Shown: positions 22,922-38,633 of the stretch, piece after piece
Position numbering within the stretch: position 1 is the first letter of the stretch
Layout: each line of letters begins with the position of its first letter
Assembly (NCBI GenBank): GCA_963693365.1
Contig: CAVNZM010000004.1
Span: forward strand, 1 to 64,000
Direction: 5' to 3'
DNA length: 64,000 nucleotides
DNA from: Amoebidium appalachense
Taxonomy: Eukaryota; Ichthyosporea
Notes under the pieces: model-generated
What the model saw: only the letters and a program-made list of their open reading frames with translations
Database searches by the model: none
What the model was told of the DNA's origin: nothing
Translations under genes and position numbers: made by a program

Positions 22922-24267
22922 CTTCCTTGAATCCGTGATTCATTTTCTCAGGTGGAGAAGGGGGGGAGGGGGGGGGGGGGGGGGGGGGGGGTTCCAGCCC
23001 ACACACCAGAATCTGTCAGCATCCGTCACATATTGGATGTGTTTGCATGAAGTACTATCTTCCCCTCCCACACTCGATGGGTCTTCCTACCCTTGTCCCT
23101 GTCCTTCTACCTAATCGTAGACAACAGCACAATTTGACGTATCTTTTATGTTGCAGGCGCAGCTGGACACTGTGCAAGAGCAGATGGACACACTGACTAG
23201 GCAACTGGCTGAGGCACAGGCACAGGCACAGAGGGCAGACAACATGCAGACAGAGAGAGAGACCTTGCAGGTACTTGTGTGTGTTGTCGTGTGCTTGTAC
23301 ATGTGTGTGTATGTGCGTGTGTGTGCGCGCGAGAATCTGTGTATGCTCGTGCATATGTGTGTTTATGAGCATGCCCATACATGTGTTCATGCTCTGGCAT
23401 CTGTTTTGCTCCTGCATCTGACTCGAGTTTATGTGCTCTCCTGTTGTGCATGCATGTTTGCATTCATGTATGCTAAGTGTGGGTCTGTGCTCCTGCTTGT
23501 GGTGTGTATGTGTGTTAGTGCATGTTTGCATGCAACCGCATGTTGAGTGCCTGCACGTATGTCGTTGGCTCTGCATTGGTGCCTGTATGCCAGCCGTGTG
23601 TAGTTCAATGATGGAAGAGGGCAGGGGTAGGTGATTGGGTGGGTGTCCCTTATTCCTGGGTGCCCGCTGGGAGAAGGAGTGGGGGGGAGAGGAGCAGGAG
23701 GGCAGGGAAGGGATGGGGCCGGGGGGCGGGTCGGGGGGGGTGGGGGGGGGGAAGGGAGGGGGGGAATAGCAAGACAGTTTCATGAGGGGTAGAACACAAG
23801 GCGACAACCATATGACATGTGGTGTAAGGCAGCATGTGCATTCATGGTAGTTTCTAGTGTCAGGGAAGCAATGATGGAGGCATATCATGCATGCACTCAG
23901 TGGGGTGCACAGGCCCAGGTCGATGGCATGCGGCAGCAGCTGGAGCAGCAGGCCAGGCAGCTGGCTGAGGCCCGGGCACAGGCACAGAGGGCGGACGGCA
24001 TGCAGGCTGAGAGGGATGATCTGCTGGTATGTGCCTGGGGGACAGGGGGGGGGGGGGGGGGGGGGGACAGGTGGGGTGGGCGGCGCAAAGCGCAAGGGAG
24101 CGATAAAAAGGGTGTTTGAGGGCATGCTGGTGCTACAGTGACTGGGACTGCCGAGCATAACTTATGGCACTTGTATGCCCCACAATATTAGCCTTGATAC
24201 CAACCGCTCTGCCCCAACGCACACACACACACACACACATGTGCGTGCCACTGTACACACGTTAACG

Positions 24268-24317
<50 letters not shown>

Positions 24318-26552
24318 CCCAGCTCTATGCTGTGCGGCATGAGGCCACAGTTGTTGAGTCTGACCTCCGTCAGCAGCTTGAGGGCTACCGGGAAGCCAAC
24401 AGTGGTCTGTGTGAGCAGGTCGAGGCGATGCAGGGCACGGTGTCTGCGGCTGAGGCTGCCGAGCTGCGGCAGCGCAACCTGCTGCTGCAGGACGAGGTCA
24501 CGGCCCTGGAGCAGGCCCTGGCCACGGCCAAGGCAGAGGCCAGGCGGCTGGGCCATGCCCTGGACGAGGCCGTGCACAGGGCAGACGGGGCAGTGGCTGA
24601 GGCCCAGGCCCTGAGGGAGGCCGGGGCTGGGGCAGCAGGGCTGCAGGCGCAGCTGGCGGCACTGCGGGCCAAGAACAGCGAGCTGTACGACCAGACGGGC
24701 ATGCTGCAGGGCGAGGCCGATGCCCTGCACGAGGAGCTGGCCCTCATGCTGACGAGCCAGGCTGAGGCCGACGGCCAGCTGGCCCAACTAAGGAGCGAGC
24801 GCACGAGGCTGTTGGCCCGCTGTGAGGCCCTGCAGCGCGACCACGATGCAATGCAGGCCCAGGTGGCCCAGGCAGGCAAGGCCGAGGCAGCCAGCCAGCA
24901 GCTGGAGGAGTTGAGGGCGCAGCTGGCCGAGGCCAGTGCAAGGGCACAGGCTGCAGAGGAGACCGTGGGGCAGCTGCAGGCCGAGCTGGTCAATGTGGGG
25001 GCTGAGAGGAGCGCCCTGCTGGGCCAGGTGCAGGCCCTGGAAGCATTGCGGGCCCAGAAGGACGACCTGGGTAGGGTCGTGCAGGCAACAAGGCAGCAGG
25101 TGGCCGACCTGACCGCACAGCTCACTGCAAGGTGGGTACATGCACGTGCACACACAGCATGCTGGGCCAAGGGTGTGCATGCACGTGCACACACACTGCA
25201 TGCTGGGCCCAGGGCATGGGGGGCTGTTAGTGAGTGGTACTGATTGGCGGGTTGCTGACTGGTGGGTACAGGGACGAGGCGCAGCGGGCGGCCGAGGCCG
25301 AGGCGCATCAGCGGCAAGCAGAGACCGAGCGGCTGCAGCAGCGGGTGGAGGAGCTTGCTGGGGCCATGGAGGGGCTGCGGGAGGAGCTTCAGCTGGCGCA
25401 GGAGGTAGGGGCAGCAGGCAGCATGCTGGAGGACCAGTTGGCCGCCCTGCAGGCCGAGCTGGCCAGGCTGCAGACCCAGGCAAAGGCCACGGAGGACGAG
25501 CTGGATGCCTGGGCCCAGCGCCAGGTGGGTGCCTGGGGTGGCTGGTGTGGGTGCGGTGGGTCTGGTGCATGGTGGGTGTGGTCAGGGGTGGATTGGGGCT
25601 GCACGGTGGTTGATGTGGCCTGTGTGCCTGTGTTTGCTGCGTGCCGGTGGCTGCTGTGTGCCTGTGTGCTGTGTGCCTGTGTGTGCTGTATGCATGTGGC
25701 TGCTTTGTACTGACAGGCCGCCACAGGCCGAGTGGGAGCAGCGGGAGGCCCGGCTTGTGGGGCAGCTGCGGGAGATGGCCGATGCCGCAACAGGCGATGG
25801 CCAGGGCCAGGATGGTGAGCTGCAGCGGGCACGGCAGGAGGCCACGGAGCTGGCCGAGGAGAGCAGCCGGCAGCAGGCCGAGATCACGGGGCTGAGGGCC
25901 GCCCTGAGGGACATGCGGCTGGCCCGGGACGGCCTGGCCAGCGAGGCTGCACGCAGGGCCGAGGAGGCCGGCCACATGGAGCAGCACCTGAGAGAGTGCC
26001 TGGCCCGGGCAGAGAGAGAGATAGCTAACCTGCAGCCTGCTAGCCCCGCACCGGCTGTACGCAGCAGCGAGGCCAGCGAGGACACACAGCGGCTGCTGGC
26101 CGACAACCACAGGCTGCAGGCAGAGGTGGCCGCACTGGCCCAGCGCCTGCAGGCCGCCACGGCAGAGCTGGCACAGGCACGTGCCCAGCAGGCACACGGG
26201 GCACAAACACAGACGCAGGAAGACCGCCATGTGGCCAGGCAAGACTCAGGCCATGACCACGAAGAATCCCACCAGAACGAATCGGGCCAGCACGATTCAG
26301 GCCAGCACGAAGGGCATCACCACGAATCGGGCGCGGACGAGTCGGGGCATGAGCAAACGGGCCAGGACGAGCAAACGGGCCAGGACGAATCAATACTTGA
26401 AGAGTCAATTGTTGAGGAGCAGCCACCAACGGCAGAGGAATTGCTCCAGCAGCTGCAGGTATGAGCCCTGCTTACAACACACTGCCCAGGCATGGCTACG
26501 GCCACCATCATCTCCAGCCACCATTAGAGCTCCAGCCACCATTAGAGCACAA

Positions 26553-26611
<59 letters not shown>

Positions 26612-27599
26612 CGCGCGCACGCATTTGCACACATGCATAAACAGCATTGCTGCCATCAAGTGCTGAAGGACAAATCATTGTTGAGGCATGGCCACAACAG
26701 TGTGCCCACACAGACTCTAGTGCGGCACACACACACACAGCAGCGCACACGTGCGTGGTGCCCATGCTGACGGCATGCACGTGCAGGTTCAGCAGCAGGC
26801 CAACCAGCAGCTGCAGGCGCAGGTCAGCCAGCTGCAGGCCCAGGTGGCCGAGCTGGAGGTCAAGGCCCGTGACCCCCTGCCGGGCCGTCTGGATGCGCTG
26901 CTGGGGGAGCTCAAGGCCGTCAGCACGGCCGTGGCCCCCGTGGCCAGCCCCATTCCAGAGGTGCCCCCACCCGTGCCGGCCAATCAGCTGCACGGGCAGC
27001 AGGTCGTGTTCCTGCTGGAGTGCTACATGGCCCTCTACAACCAGTACCGCCTGCTGGCCAATCCACCAGCACGAACCCCAGCCGGCCGGCCCGCCAGCAC
27101 GGCGCTTGGCCAGCGGGGGCAGGCCCTGCGGCTGCAGAACCAGGCACTGCTGGGCAAGGCCGCCACCAGCACCCCGGCCACACGCACGCGGCCGGCAAGC
27201 ACGTCCAGTGTGCCCAGCAGCACGGCCAGGCGCACCCCGGCCCAGCCGGCCACCACCCCCACACGCAAGCCGGCAGCAGCAGCACGAACACCGGCCAGCA
27301 GCAGCCGGGCACCGGCCAAGGTGGAGTACCACGTGGGGGACCGGGTCAGGATCAAGGGCAAGGCCGGCATCCAGGCCACCGTCATGTATGCCGGCCCCAC
27401 AGACTTTGCCCCCGGCCACTGGTACGGCCTCAAGCTCGACACCCCCGGTATGCAACCCCCCCTCCCCCCCTCCCCCCCCCCCCCCCCCCCCCACCTCCCT
27501 GCGCATGAACACGCGCGCACACACACGCAAGCATGCATGCGCGCATGCACACACGGTGCACACCTACGCCCGCACACAAGGACACGCACACAATAACAC

Positions 27600-27637
<38 letters not shown>

Positions 27638-27650
27638 CACAAACACAAGA

Positions 27651-27689
<39 letters not shown>

Positions 27690-27704
27690 TCACTCACTCA
27701 CTCA

Positions 27705-27750
<46 letters not shown>

Positions 27751-28040
27751 TAATGACCTAAACATCAAAGTACCCGTGCCGACACACGTGCACACCTTTG
27801 CTGCCCCATGCCATGGGCTACTAAAAACGCAGACTGGCCTCTGGCAGGCCGTTTGCACACAACATTCGACACCCCACAGGCGGTTGGTTGGGCGTGTGTT
27901 ATGGTTGTATTGGTGTGTGTTTTGACGTGGCATGTGCCGCAGACGGCAAGCACGATGGGTCTGTGCAGGGCAAGGTCTACTTCACCTGCCCAGACCGCTA
28001 CGGTGTGTTTGTCAAGGACGACAAGCTGGACAAGTGCTGA
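18128..28040 (+). CDS. Coiled-coil protein with C-terminal CAP-Gly domain
   Basis: Twelve phase-consistent exons (18128-18178, 19245-19315, 19747-19771, 21743-22012, 22589-22828, 23157-23270, 23913-24026, 24317-25131, 25272-25524, 25727-26458, 26787-27447, 27943-28040) give about 1,147 residues. The N-terminus ([17 protein letters not shown], then LEKFKKKKK) recalls the basic N-terminal motif of golgins and AKAP9/pericentrin. Residues ~120-820 are heptad-rich, Gln/Glu/Ala/Leu coiled coil. About 815-880 is a His/Ser/Asp/Glu-rich linker with [12 protein letters not shown]; ~895-945 is more coil; ~965-1070 is Pro/Ala/Thr/Arg-rich. Residues ~1073-1145 are a CAP-Gly domain: [26 protein letters not shown], then [13 protein letters not shown] and YGVF. 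CAP-Gly domains bind C-terminal EEY/F of tubulin or EB proteins, so a microtubule-membrane or centrosomal tether is inferred. CLIP-170 and p150Glued carry CAP-Gly at the N-terminus. Exons 2-3 are the least certain. Confidence 0.85.
18242..18350 (+). repeat. (TGCG)n tetranucleotide microsatellite
   Basis: About 25 near-perfect GCGT units lie in intron 1 of the CAP-Gly gene, about 65 bp after its first exon, preceded by GCGCGCACGTGCGCACGTGC. It is alternating purine-pyrimidine and CpG-dense, unlike the TG/CA repeats elsewhere. Confidence 0.9.
19000..21700. repeat. Poly-G tracts and low-complexity introns 1-3 of CAP-Gly gene
   Basis: Plus-strand poly-G tracts occur at about 19010-19044, 19182-19204, 19535-19573, 19921-19950, 21010-21046 and 21327-21354, and poly-C at 20310-20343. 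GT/GGGTGT-type repeats fill 19320-19440. The sense-strand bias to G within this gene is notable. Between 19772 and 21742 I found no further exon with convincing phase and composition. Confidence 0.65.
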
Positions 28041-28758
28041 GCACACACCCTGCCTGGGGTGGATGCGTGGGGCAACAGGCGTTACCCATGACATCGTGCC
28101 CCGTGAATGGTTTGCGCTCTTTTTTCATTGCAATATGCCTGCCCATTGTCTATTCTTTATCTGTGCCAAAGGAAGTGAATCATGCGCAGCACCCGAATCA
28201 GGTAATCTTGGTTGCTGGTGGATGTATTCAAGTTTAGTGTTTCTGCAAGTGTTCTTTCTTTGTTTACCCGACATCTGGTTTGCTATTGAGATGATGCCTA
28301 CACGTGTTTTCTCACTCGGGGGGGAGGGGGGGAGGGGGGAGGGGGGATGTTCGATATGAGGTTTTAAATGTACGTGTGGGACAATCAGGGTTCCCCCTCA
28401 TAATGCTTATTTAATGGCCCGGATGGTAGGGAAATTTGTTTCGATCGTGTAAAATAGCTGGACTAGTCCGACAAGTGTAACTTGTTGAACTTATTGACGG
28501 CAGAAACATGGGCCCAGCACATGCAGACAGGCCAACCCTGGGGATAAATAAAATGTCCGGCACACGCTCGTGCACACGCACACACACGCACACACACAAA
28601 CACAAACACACATACACACGAGAGAGAGAGAGAGAGAGAGATAAACGGTGTGTATACGTGTTGGAACCAATGAAGAGTTTAAGACTTGGTGCACGTGGTT
28701 TATATGTGCATGTGCCTTCGATCGGGGTTTGCTGTTGCAGGCAGCAGCGAATTTTCTT

Positions 28759-28793
<35 letters not shown>

Positions 28794-29523
28794 GCTTACG
28801 GTTAGGGGGCATGTACATACAGTAACTGGCAAATTATCATGATGTCGCCGAGAAGGCAAGCACATATCCGACTTTATAGCTAATGCTCGCTGTATACATG
28901 ACTACAATTGCAAATAAAACATACATGTGTATAGGTTGCGCTGCACATGTACAATCTTACATAAATGATGCATATGCTAATTAGCCACGTGCATCATAGG
29001 CAAAGAGAAGTATACGTTTCAACTGGGTTTACCATGGGTCGACGTTGCTGGCGTTTGAATTGCATTTAAGGCCAGTTTTGGGTCAGCCAATCGCTAACAT
29101 TCTGAGACACTCATGATTAGGTGCGTATGCAACTGCTGCCACTACTAGTACTCTGATTGGCAAGCGTGTCACATGACATGCCCACGTGCTGGCCACCACC
29201 CTCTGACCTGGAGCTTGTAGGAGTGTGGTGGTTCATGTATGACTGTGTTATCATCATGCTTACAGCGGGATCCGAGGAGTGCTGTGCGAGATTCAGCACT
29301 GTGTGCCTTGAAGGAGGTGATGTTACAGAACAGGGGTGTGAACACCTTGGGAAGACTAAGTATGGTGCAGGGGAAAGGGTATGGGAATGGGGGTGTCAAT
29401 GCCTGGAGAGGGATGGTGCAGGCCCTGGGGAAGCCTCGCATGTTCCTGTGAAAGAGAAGGGCTGGTAGTGGTGGTGTTGGTGGTGTTGCGTGGGTGGTTT
29501 TCTATCTTTCTTTTTTTTTTGGT

Positions 29524-29563
<40 letters not shown>

Positions 29564-29775
29564 GTTCAACGAACATGTTGCAACTGGGCTGCTTGAACCT
29601 CGGCAAATGCACACTCTGATTCTTGTATGCAGCAGGTCTTGCAAGGCCAATTGGGAAAAGGCGCAACAAAATACAATATACTGTACAGGTCCTGGTGTGT
29701 CTGCTGATACTATACACCGCCAGGCATAAAAAGACTGCAATAAAAGACTGCCAAAATACGCTTGCCCAGTGCACA
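28041..29775. other. Convergent intergenic region
   Basis: This separates two genes transcribed toward each other, so it should hold both 3' UTRs. It contains a CA block and a pure (GA)n at 28620-28641, a 33-bp poly-T at 28760-28792, and a poly-G tract at 29522-29562. AATAAA-like hexamers are at about 28546 and 28913 on the plus strand, but no polyadenylation site can be assigned. No gene seen. Confidence 0.5.
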
Positions 29776-33254
<3,479 letters not shown>

Positions 33255-35737
33255 ATCTGCACCTTCCCCACCTTTGTGTGAGCACTCACAAGTGGCGCCT
33301 GTCAACAAACCTTGTGCCTTCCTTTCTTTGCACCCTGCACCCTGCAGCAAAATAACGACCTGTAGGGTACCGGTAGCCCTTTCCAAAGATTTGGCGTGAA
33401 ATGTTACCAGAACTATAGGCGTGAACGTGAAACATACGCAAGGCATACACAGCAACCAGCCGGTCACATTCAGGCACACACTGAAACTGCTTGCTCCCTG
33501 GTTCTAAAGTGTATGGTGCGTCGGGGTGGCCGAGAATAGTGAGGGGGTAAAGGAAAAAGCAGAAAAAGGGCACTGCCACAGTCAAACCAAGTAGAGGGGC
33601 CAAGCAGTGCGCAAGGCTGGCCAGGGCTGGGCAGAAGAAGGGGAAGGGGCAACCGAGGAAAGAGAGAGAGAGCGGTGACAGGAAAAGGGGGGGACCAAGC
33701 AAGCAAGAGTCGACCGAACGGCCAATTCGGAAAAATACCGTTGCAACCGAGACATGCTTGGCAATGTCCGACCCCTACGTACGCTTCTTCAGCGCATTTT
33801 CTTACATAGCGCGGTTCTACAAAATAAAATAGAGCTTAGATGGAAAAAGCAACACCTACCGGCCCAACCAAGGCAAAGCCAGGCAGACAAAGTTGGACTA
33901 GCTCTGTAGCAGGCACGCAAGGCTTTTTCTCACATAAAGGTAGCTCGGCTGGTACACCAAAAGATTAAAGCACCAAAAGGTCAACGGAGAGAGGGGGCTC
34001 TTAGACATGGAAGTCTACTCTTGGAAAGGTGCACCGGTACAGTACCATGGGTAACTCTGACGCGAAAAAAAAGGGTGACCCCCCTTTTAGGCCGATAGCA
34101 ATCCTTCAATGCAAATATTGGCTGTAAATCACACGCACACAGTGCCGTTGAGTCGAACCAGCACTGGTCCAGGAGTCGCGCACGCACCTACAACATGATG
34201 ATTGAGAGCGATTTCATGCTAATGTGCCCCATTAAAGGTGCCCAATGTGTTCAATAAGTTTCTTTCTCGTTCTGATAGAGAAATCAAAGGTAAAACTCAG
34301 TCGGCATGTGTTATGTTCCTTAGGCAACACCGTATGCATACTGATCATTATCGCTTTTTGGGAGCTTTGGCAGGATACATTTCTCCTGCTGTACGTATGG
34401 ATACCACCCTAGTAGATAAGTCTGTATGGTGCTCTGATGTTGATATTGCCTGGGAAGTTGTGCAGTGGCGCTGTAATTCTTGTTTTCATCGCCGCTGGTG
34501 CCACTTTTGTGCTGACCTTTTTAATCGCAAGCATGTTGATAGGTGTGAATTTTTATGTCGCGTTTTACCTCTTTCCCTCCGGGTATCTGCTACACTAGCT
34601 GGCAATGTGAACACTTTAGACTTTTTGTTGAATTCTGTTGGTCGTCACATTGAGTATTTATATGATTTTCACACAGTGTTCAGGTATCTCAGTATGCACT
34701 TGTTACTGGATAACTCGTGAAGTTTTTATTGTCTTCTCAGTATGCCGTGCATACTTGCATATCTTTCCGTCGAATAAATCCAGTCAAAAGAAAATTTTCT
34801 TCCAGATAGCTCAACAGTAACTTCTGTGAATGATTTTCTCTTGCGAAGGGGCGGACCCTCAAGGAAGCGGTTCTCCTCGTCGAGCGGAGAAAGCCGATCA
34901 TGTTGGGTATGTTCTGATTGGCTATCGAAATGTCACTACCAGGGCGGCTTGGCGGACTCGGTGCCGTACATGCTGTCTGACTGAGGCCAGAAAGCAATCA
35001 TATAGAGTAAGAAAAGTGGACAGTTTTCTCAAGTTAGCTCTGTATCTGCGTATTGATATGCCTGAATGCCAGAGTTTGCTTTTTTTCTTTGCTTTTGAAG
35101 TTCCGGCTATCCGGACTTATCAGGATCCATCGGAAATCTTCTCAGTACTAGCCTGCTGGGGCAGGGGACTTTCGGTCGAACCGCCGAACCAAGCAGATCG
35201 CCTAATTTCAGGAATGGAATGTGACGTCAGGCTTTTGGTCGATGCGCCGATCGGATTACCTATAACTTAATCAATCCAAGCGCCCTTTTTCAACTATTGC
35301 AAAAGAGTACAAAAGCTTTTTGATTGGCTGTACGCAGATGTGCAAATCTAGCTCATCATTTGTCAAATTACGCATTTGTGATTGGTTGAAAAACTAATGA
35401 TCAAGCCAATCATTACGCTGTTGCTAACTCCGATTGCACCCCCTCTGAGCTGAAACTGAACGGCGGAATGTGTGGTATTTGATTTTCGGAGTACCGAGAC
35501 ACTTTGCGATGCCGCCGCCTACGTCAAATATTTGTGTGATCTCCCGTGATCTGTCTGATGACGCATGCTGCCGCTAAACAGTAGACTACATGCTTATGTT
35601 GCGGCTTTACGCAAAAAGGCTTTGGCTGCGGAAACAGTTACGTGTATGTACCGCCATGTTCGCCGCATGCGCAGATAACCCCCACGGTTTACTTGCAGTG
35701 CCTCTGTACAACTTTCTTCATTGGGTAGGTGGGGAGG
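33255..35737. other. Intergenic region between bromodomain and ARGLU1 genes
   Basis: Divergently transcribed genes flank this region, so it should hold both promoters. Unlike the rest of the window it has almost no microsatellite or homopolymer. It contains an unidentified open frame (34238-34720, listed separately) and a second one, 34830-35270, with no recognised family. CCAAT-box-like ATTGG motifs recur at 35318-35400 (for example TTGATTGGCTG and TGTGATTGGTTG). Confidence 0.5.
34238..34720 (+). CDS. Unidentified 160-codon frame with Cys/His cluster
   Basis: I do not recognise this protein. It is AT-richer than the neighbouring exons, which suggests a different origin. Its middle has a cysteine/histidine cluster, WRCNSCFHRRWCHFCADLF, followed by an H-x3-C pair (KHVDRC); C-x2-C-x7-H-x3-C would fit a CCHC-type zinc finger. 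The C-terminus (TLDFLLNSVGRHIEYLYDF) is helical and hydrophobic. Similar cysteine/histidine tails close the ORF2 of several non-LTR retrotransposons, so it may be a LINE remnant; no reverse transcriptase motif is visible upstream. It could also be an exon of an unknown gene. Confidence 0.35.
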   Translation: MPNVFNKFLSRSDREIKGKTQSACVMFLRQHRMHTDHYRFLGALAGYISPAVRMDTTLVDKSVWCSDVDIAWEVVQWRCNSCFHRRWCHFCADLFNRKHVDRCEFLCRVLPLSLRVSATLAGNVNTLDFLLNSVGRHIEYLYDFHTVFRYLSMHLLLDNS

Positions 35738-38633
35738 ATGGGCTACTCTAGCCGCAGACGGTCGCGGTCCCGTTCACGGTCGCGGTCACCCTCGAGGCGG
35801 GCGCGCTCACGCTCGCGGTCGCGCAGGTACGAAGAGTGCCTGTGCGTGCACTCCTTCGTGCTTCCTGCTTCCCTTGCACGGCGTGCAGCCTTGCTTAGCG
35901 TGTGGTTTGTGTTGATGGTGCTTGGTGCGCGCCTGCATGCGTGTGTGTTCGTCAGCTACAACCTTCACCTGCTTTGGTTTGGTCATATGGTCGCGTTGTA
36001 CTTCTTTGTGGTTAACACGTGCCCATGCAGCCCTCGCGCGCGCAGGGACAGAGACCGCTCTCGAGAGCGCGAGCGTTCTTCACGTGCACGGCGGTCACGG
36101 TCCCCGTCGCGGCGACACCGAACACGGTCCAGGTCACCGGACAATGCACGCAGGAGAGAGCAGCAGGAGAAGGAGGAGATAGAGAAAGCGTACGTAGCCC
36201 CGGGAACTAGTGTGTGTGGGCTTGTGGGACTTGTGTGTTGGTGTCAGTCACACAGCTACTGTGCAGCGGTTGCTTGTACGCACGACGGCTGGCAGGGATA
36301 CCTCAGTAGTCTCAACCTCAGCGCACACCAACCCTTCATATACACCTCTAGCCATTGACTAACCCCCTTCGCTCCCCTCCCCCCGTCCTCCCCCCCCTCC
36401 CCCCCCCCCCCCCGTCCCCCCTCCCCCTGCCTCAAAACCACACACGCGTCCAGCTTTCAAGGTTTAAGGCTTGTTGACTTCTTTTTGCTTTCTGCATGTG
36501 GCACATTTGTGACCAATATCCTTCTTCCTTCTGTAAGCACTGACACACTATGTTGGCGTGCAGGCTCAGCAGCAAACGCATAGAGGAGGAGGTTGAGCGG
36601 CGGGTGGCCGAGGTTGTGCGGCAGCGGGTGGAGGCGGAGCTGGAGAGGCGGGTGCAGGCCGAGCTGGAGAAGAGGCGGGAGGAGATAGAGGCCGAGACCA
36701 TGCGCAGGGTCGAGGAGGCCAAGCGGGAGATGGAACAGGTGCTGGCCGAGGAGCTGCAGCGGGAGAAGCAGCGCATACTGGACGAGGCCAGGAAGAAGCA
36801 GGTGGGGGGGCTGGGGGGTAGGCTGCAGGTGTTGCTGAGCTGTGGACGGGGGTCGTGTTCCTGGTTGTGCTGTGCTTCAAGCATCCTTGTCCGTGTGACG
36901 ATGTAAAGTGTGGCTCCTGTTGCAACATGCATCTTAACGGTGACACCACAATGTCACCCTGCCTGCTCTTGCACTTTCACTGGTGTAGACAAGCACCGGT
37001 GCCTTCGCTGTTTCCGTGTAAACCTCCTTTCCACGTGTGCCCTGCACACAGATCAAAGGGCAGGCGGCACAGCCAGGACGGTGTGTGCAGAGGCGGCGCA
37101 GCTAGAAAAAAACACAAGGCAACACGAGGTATCGTATGTAAGGGGTAGGAGGGAGTGACGGAGGATGGCTAGGCAGGATTGAAGGGTTCTGCATGCTAGA
37201 TGGCTGATAGATTTTATGTAGATCTCACAGGAGGGAGTGTGAACATGATCTGTAATGGGTGAGGCTGGCTAGGCCTGGGCTGCATTTCAAGGGGCCACGA
37301 CACAGTAGAGGACCGTGGGAGGAATGGACACGCCACTGTGTGTGTGCCAGTGTGTGTTTTAGTTAGTGGGTGAGGGCACTTGCTGACAGGCACTTAACCG
37401 CACAGGAAGAGGAGCTTCGACGGCAGCAAGAACTAGAGCGGATTATCGAGGAGAACAACCGCAAAATGGCTGAGATGCAGAAGAAGCAGGTCGGTGGTGT
37501 TCTGTGTGGTGTGTGTGTGTCTGCTTCACGTGCCCTCAGGTGTGGACGGGGATGGCTACGTGGCTCTGTGTGCCCCTGGCCGGCTGCAAGTGGGCTGCCT
37601 CGTTGTTGCCTTCTGCCCTTGCAGTGTCTGCCTGCACCTTCACTGCTTGCCCTGCTTGCGCCTCTTGCCTGCACTACACATTTTCCCGTGCACTCCACAC
37701 CCACAAAAGTATTGCGCGCCCCTTCCCTTCTGCCCACACATGTTCCCATATTCTACCCTCTTCTACATGCACGCACACACATTCCACAACATACATCAAG
37801 CGCTCGTTCTCTCTCCCTACACATGTGTTGCATGTATAGACCAAGGCACACATACACACGTGTGCGCATGCCCCGCACACACACACTTGGGCGGTATCTT
37901 CCCTTCCCATGAAACTGTGGCTGAGCACACAGAGAGCACCGCATGTGTTTGGCGCCAGAGCACACAGGGACTTGTGGGCACTGTAGGTGTTTCGGCCCAC
38001 ACCCAAGACCCTTCATCTTCGCCATCCTATCATGCCATGGCGTATCAGCTTTGCTATGTCCCCCCCCCCCCCCTCCCCCCTTCCAACCCCCCAACCCCCA
38101 CAGACACACCCCACCCAGCAAACACCCCTTCTCTACGTCACCACTTTCCTCCCCTTATTTCCTTTGCAATTGGCCTCTGGTTAATCTTCTGCGTAGCCTT
38201 TGTGCCACAGCCTCTCTGAAAAATACTCTCACATGTGATAGTGTGCATGGCTCAGGCTCCAAGGCGCTGGTGCTGTCTGCTCGTGCTCACAGCACTCTTG
38301 TGCCATGCATGCAGCTCTTAGAACGGTCTGTGCTTGCAAGGTAGGGGATGGCATGAGAGTGGCCTTTGGGCAGCTCAGGGATTCAGCCACCACTCTTATG
38401 AAAACTTTGTGCAAACATACTTTTGTGAAAAAACTGCGAAAAAAAATGCCTAAACGACCTTCTTGCGGGACTAGGAGGAGAATCGGCTGAGCGAGCTGCA
38501 GGAAAAGCAGCGCCAGCGGGAGCTGGAAAGGGAGGCCCAGCGGGCCGAGGAGGAGAGGCGGCGGCAGGAGCAGGCGGCCATACTCGACAGAAAGAGCCGC
38601 CCAAAGCTTTCGTTTGGCCTCAAGCCCAAGTAA
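35738..38633 (+). CDS. ARGLU1: Arginine and glutamate-rich protein 1 orthologue
   Basis: Five exons (35738-35826, 36046-36189, 36564-36801, 37406-37489, 38475-38633) with matching phases give 237 residues; human ARGLU1 has 273. Residues 1-60 are an Arg/Ser-rich domain (MGYSSRRRSRSRSRSRSPS), as in splicing regulators. From about 78 on is the Glu/Arg coiled coil: KRIEEEVERRVAEVVRQRVE, RRVEEAKREMEQVLAEEL and ELERIIEENNRKMAE line up with the human protein without gaps over the central part. The end RPKLSFGLKPK matches the conserved C-terminal RPKLSFSLK signature. In animals the protein sits in the nucleus, modulates alternative splicing and binds Mediator MED1 for hormone-dependent transcription; only the splicing role is a reasonable inference here. 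The start ATG is the first in frame with the RS domain. Confidence 0.93.

Noticed and set aside
24385-26242. Long minus-strand frames opposite exons 8-10 of the CAP-Gly gene
   Set aside because: Shadow frames of GC-rich coiled-coil coding sequence; the plus strand has heptads, splice sites and matching phases.
37102-37128. Possible 27-nt microexon in ARGLU1 (LEKNTRQHE)
   Set aside because: Without it the protein lines up with human ARGLU1 with no gap; including it would insert nine residues into the conserved coil.
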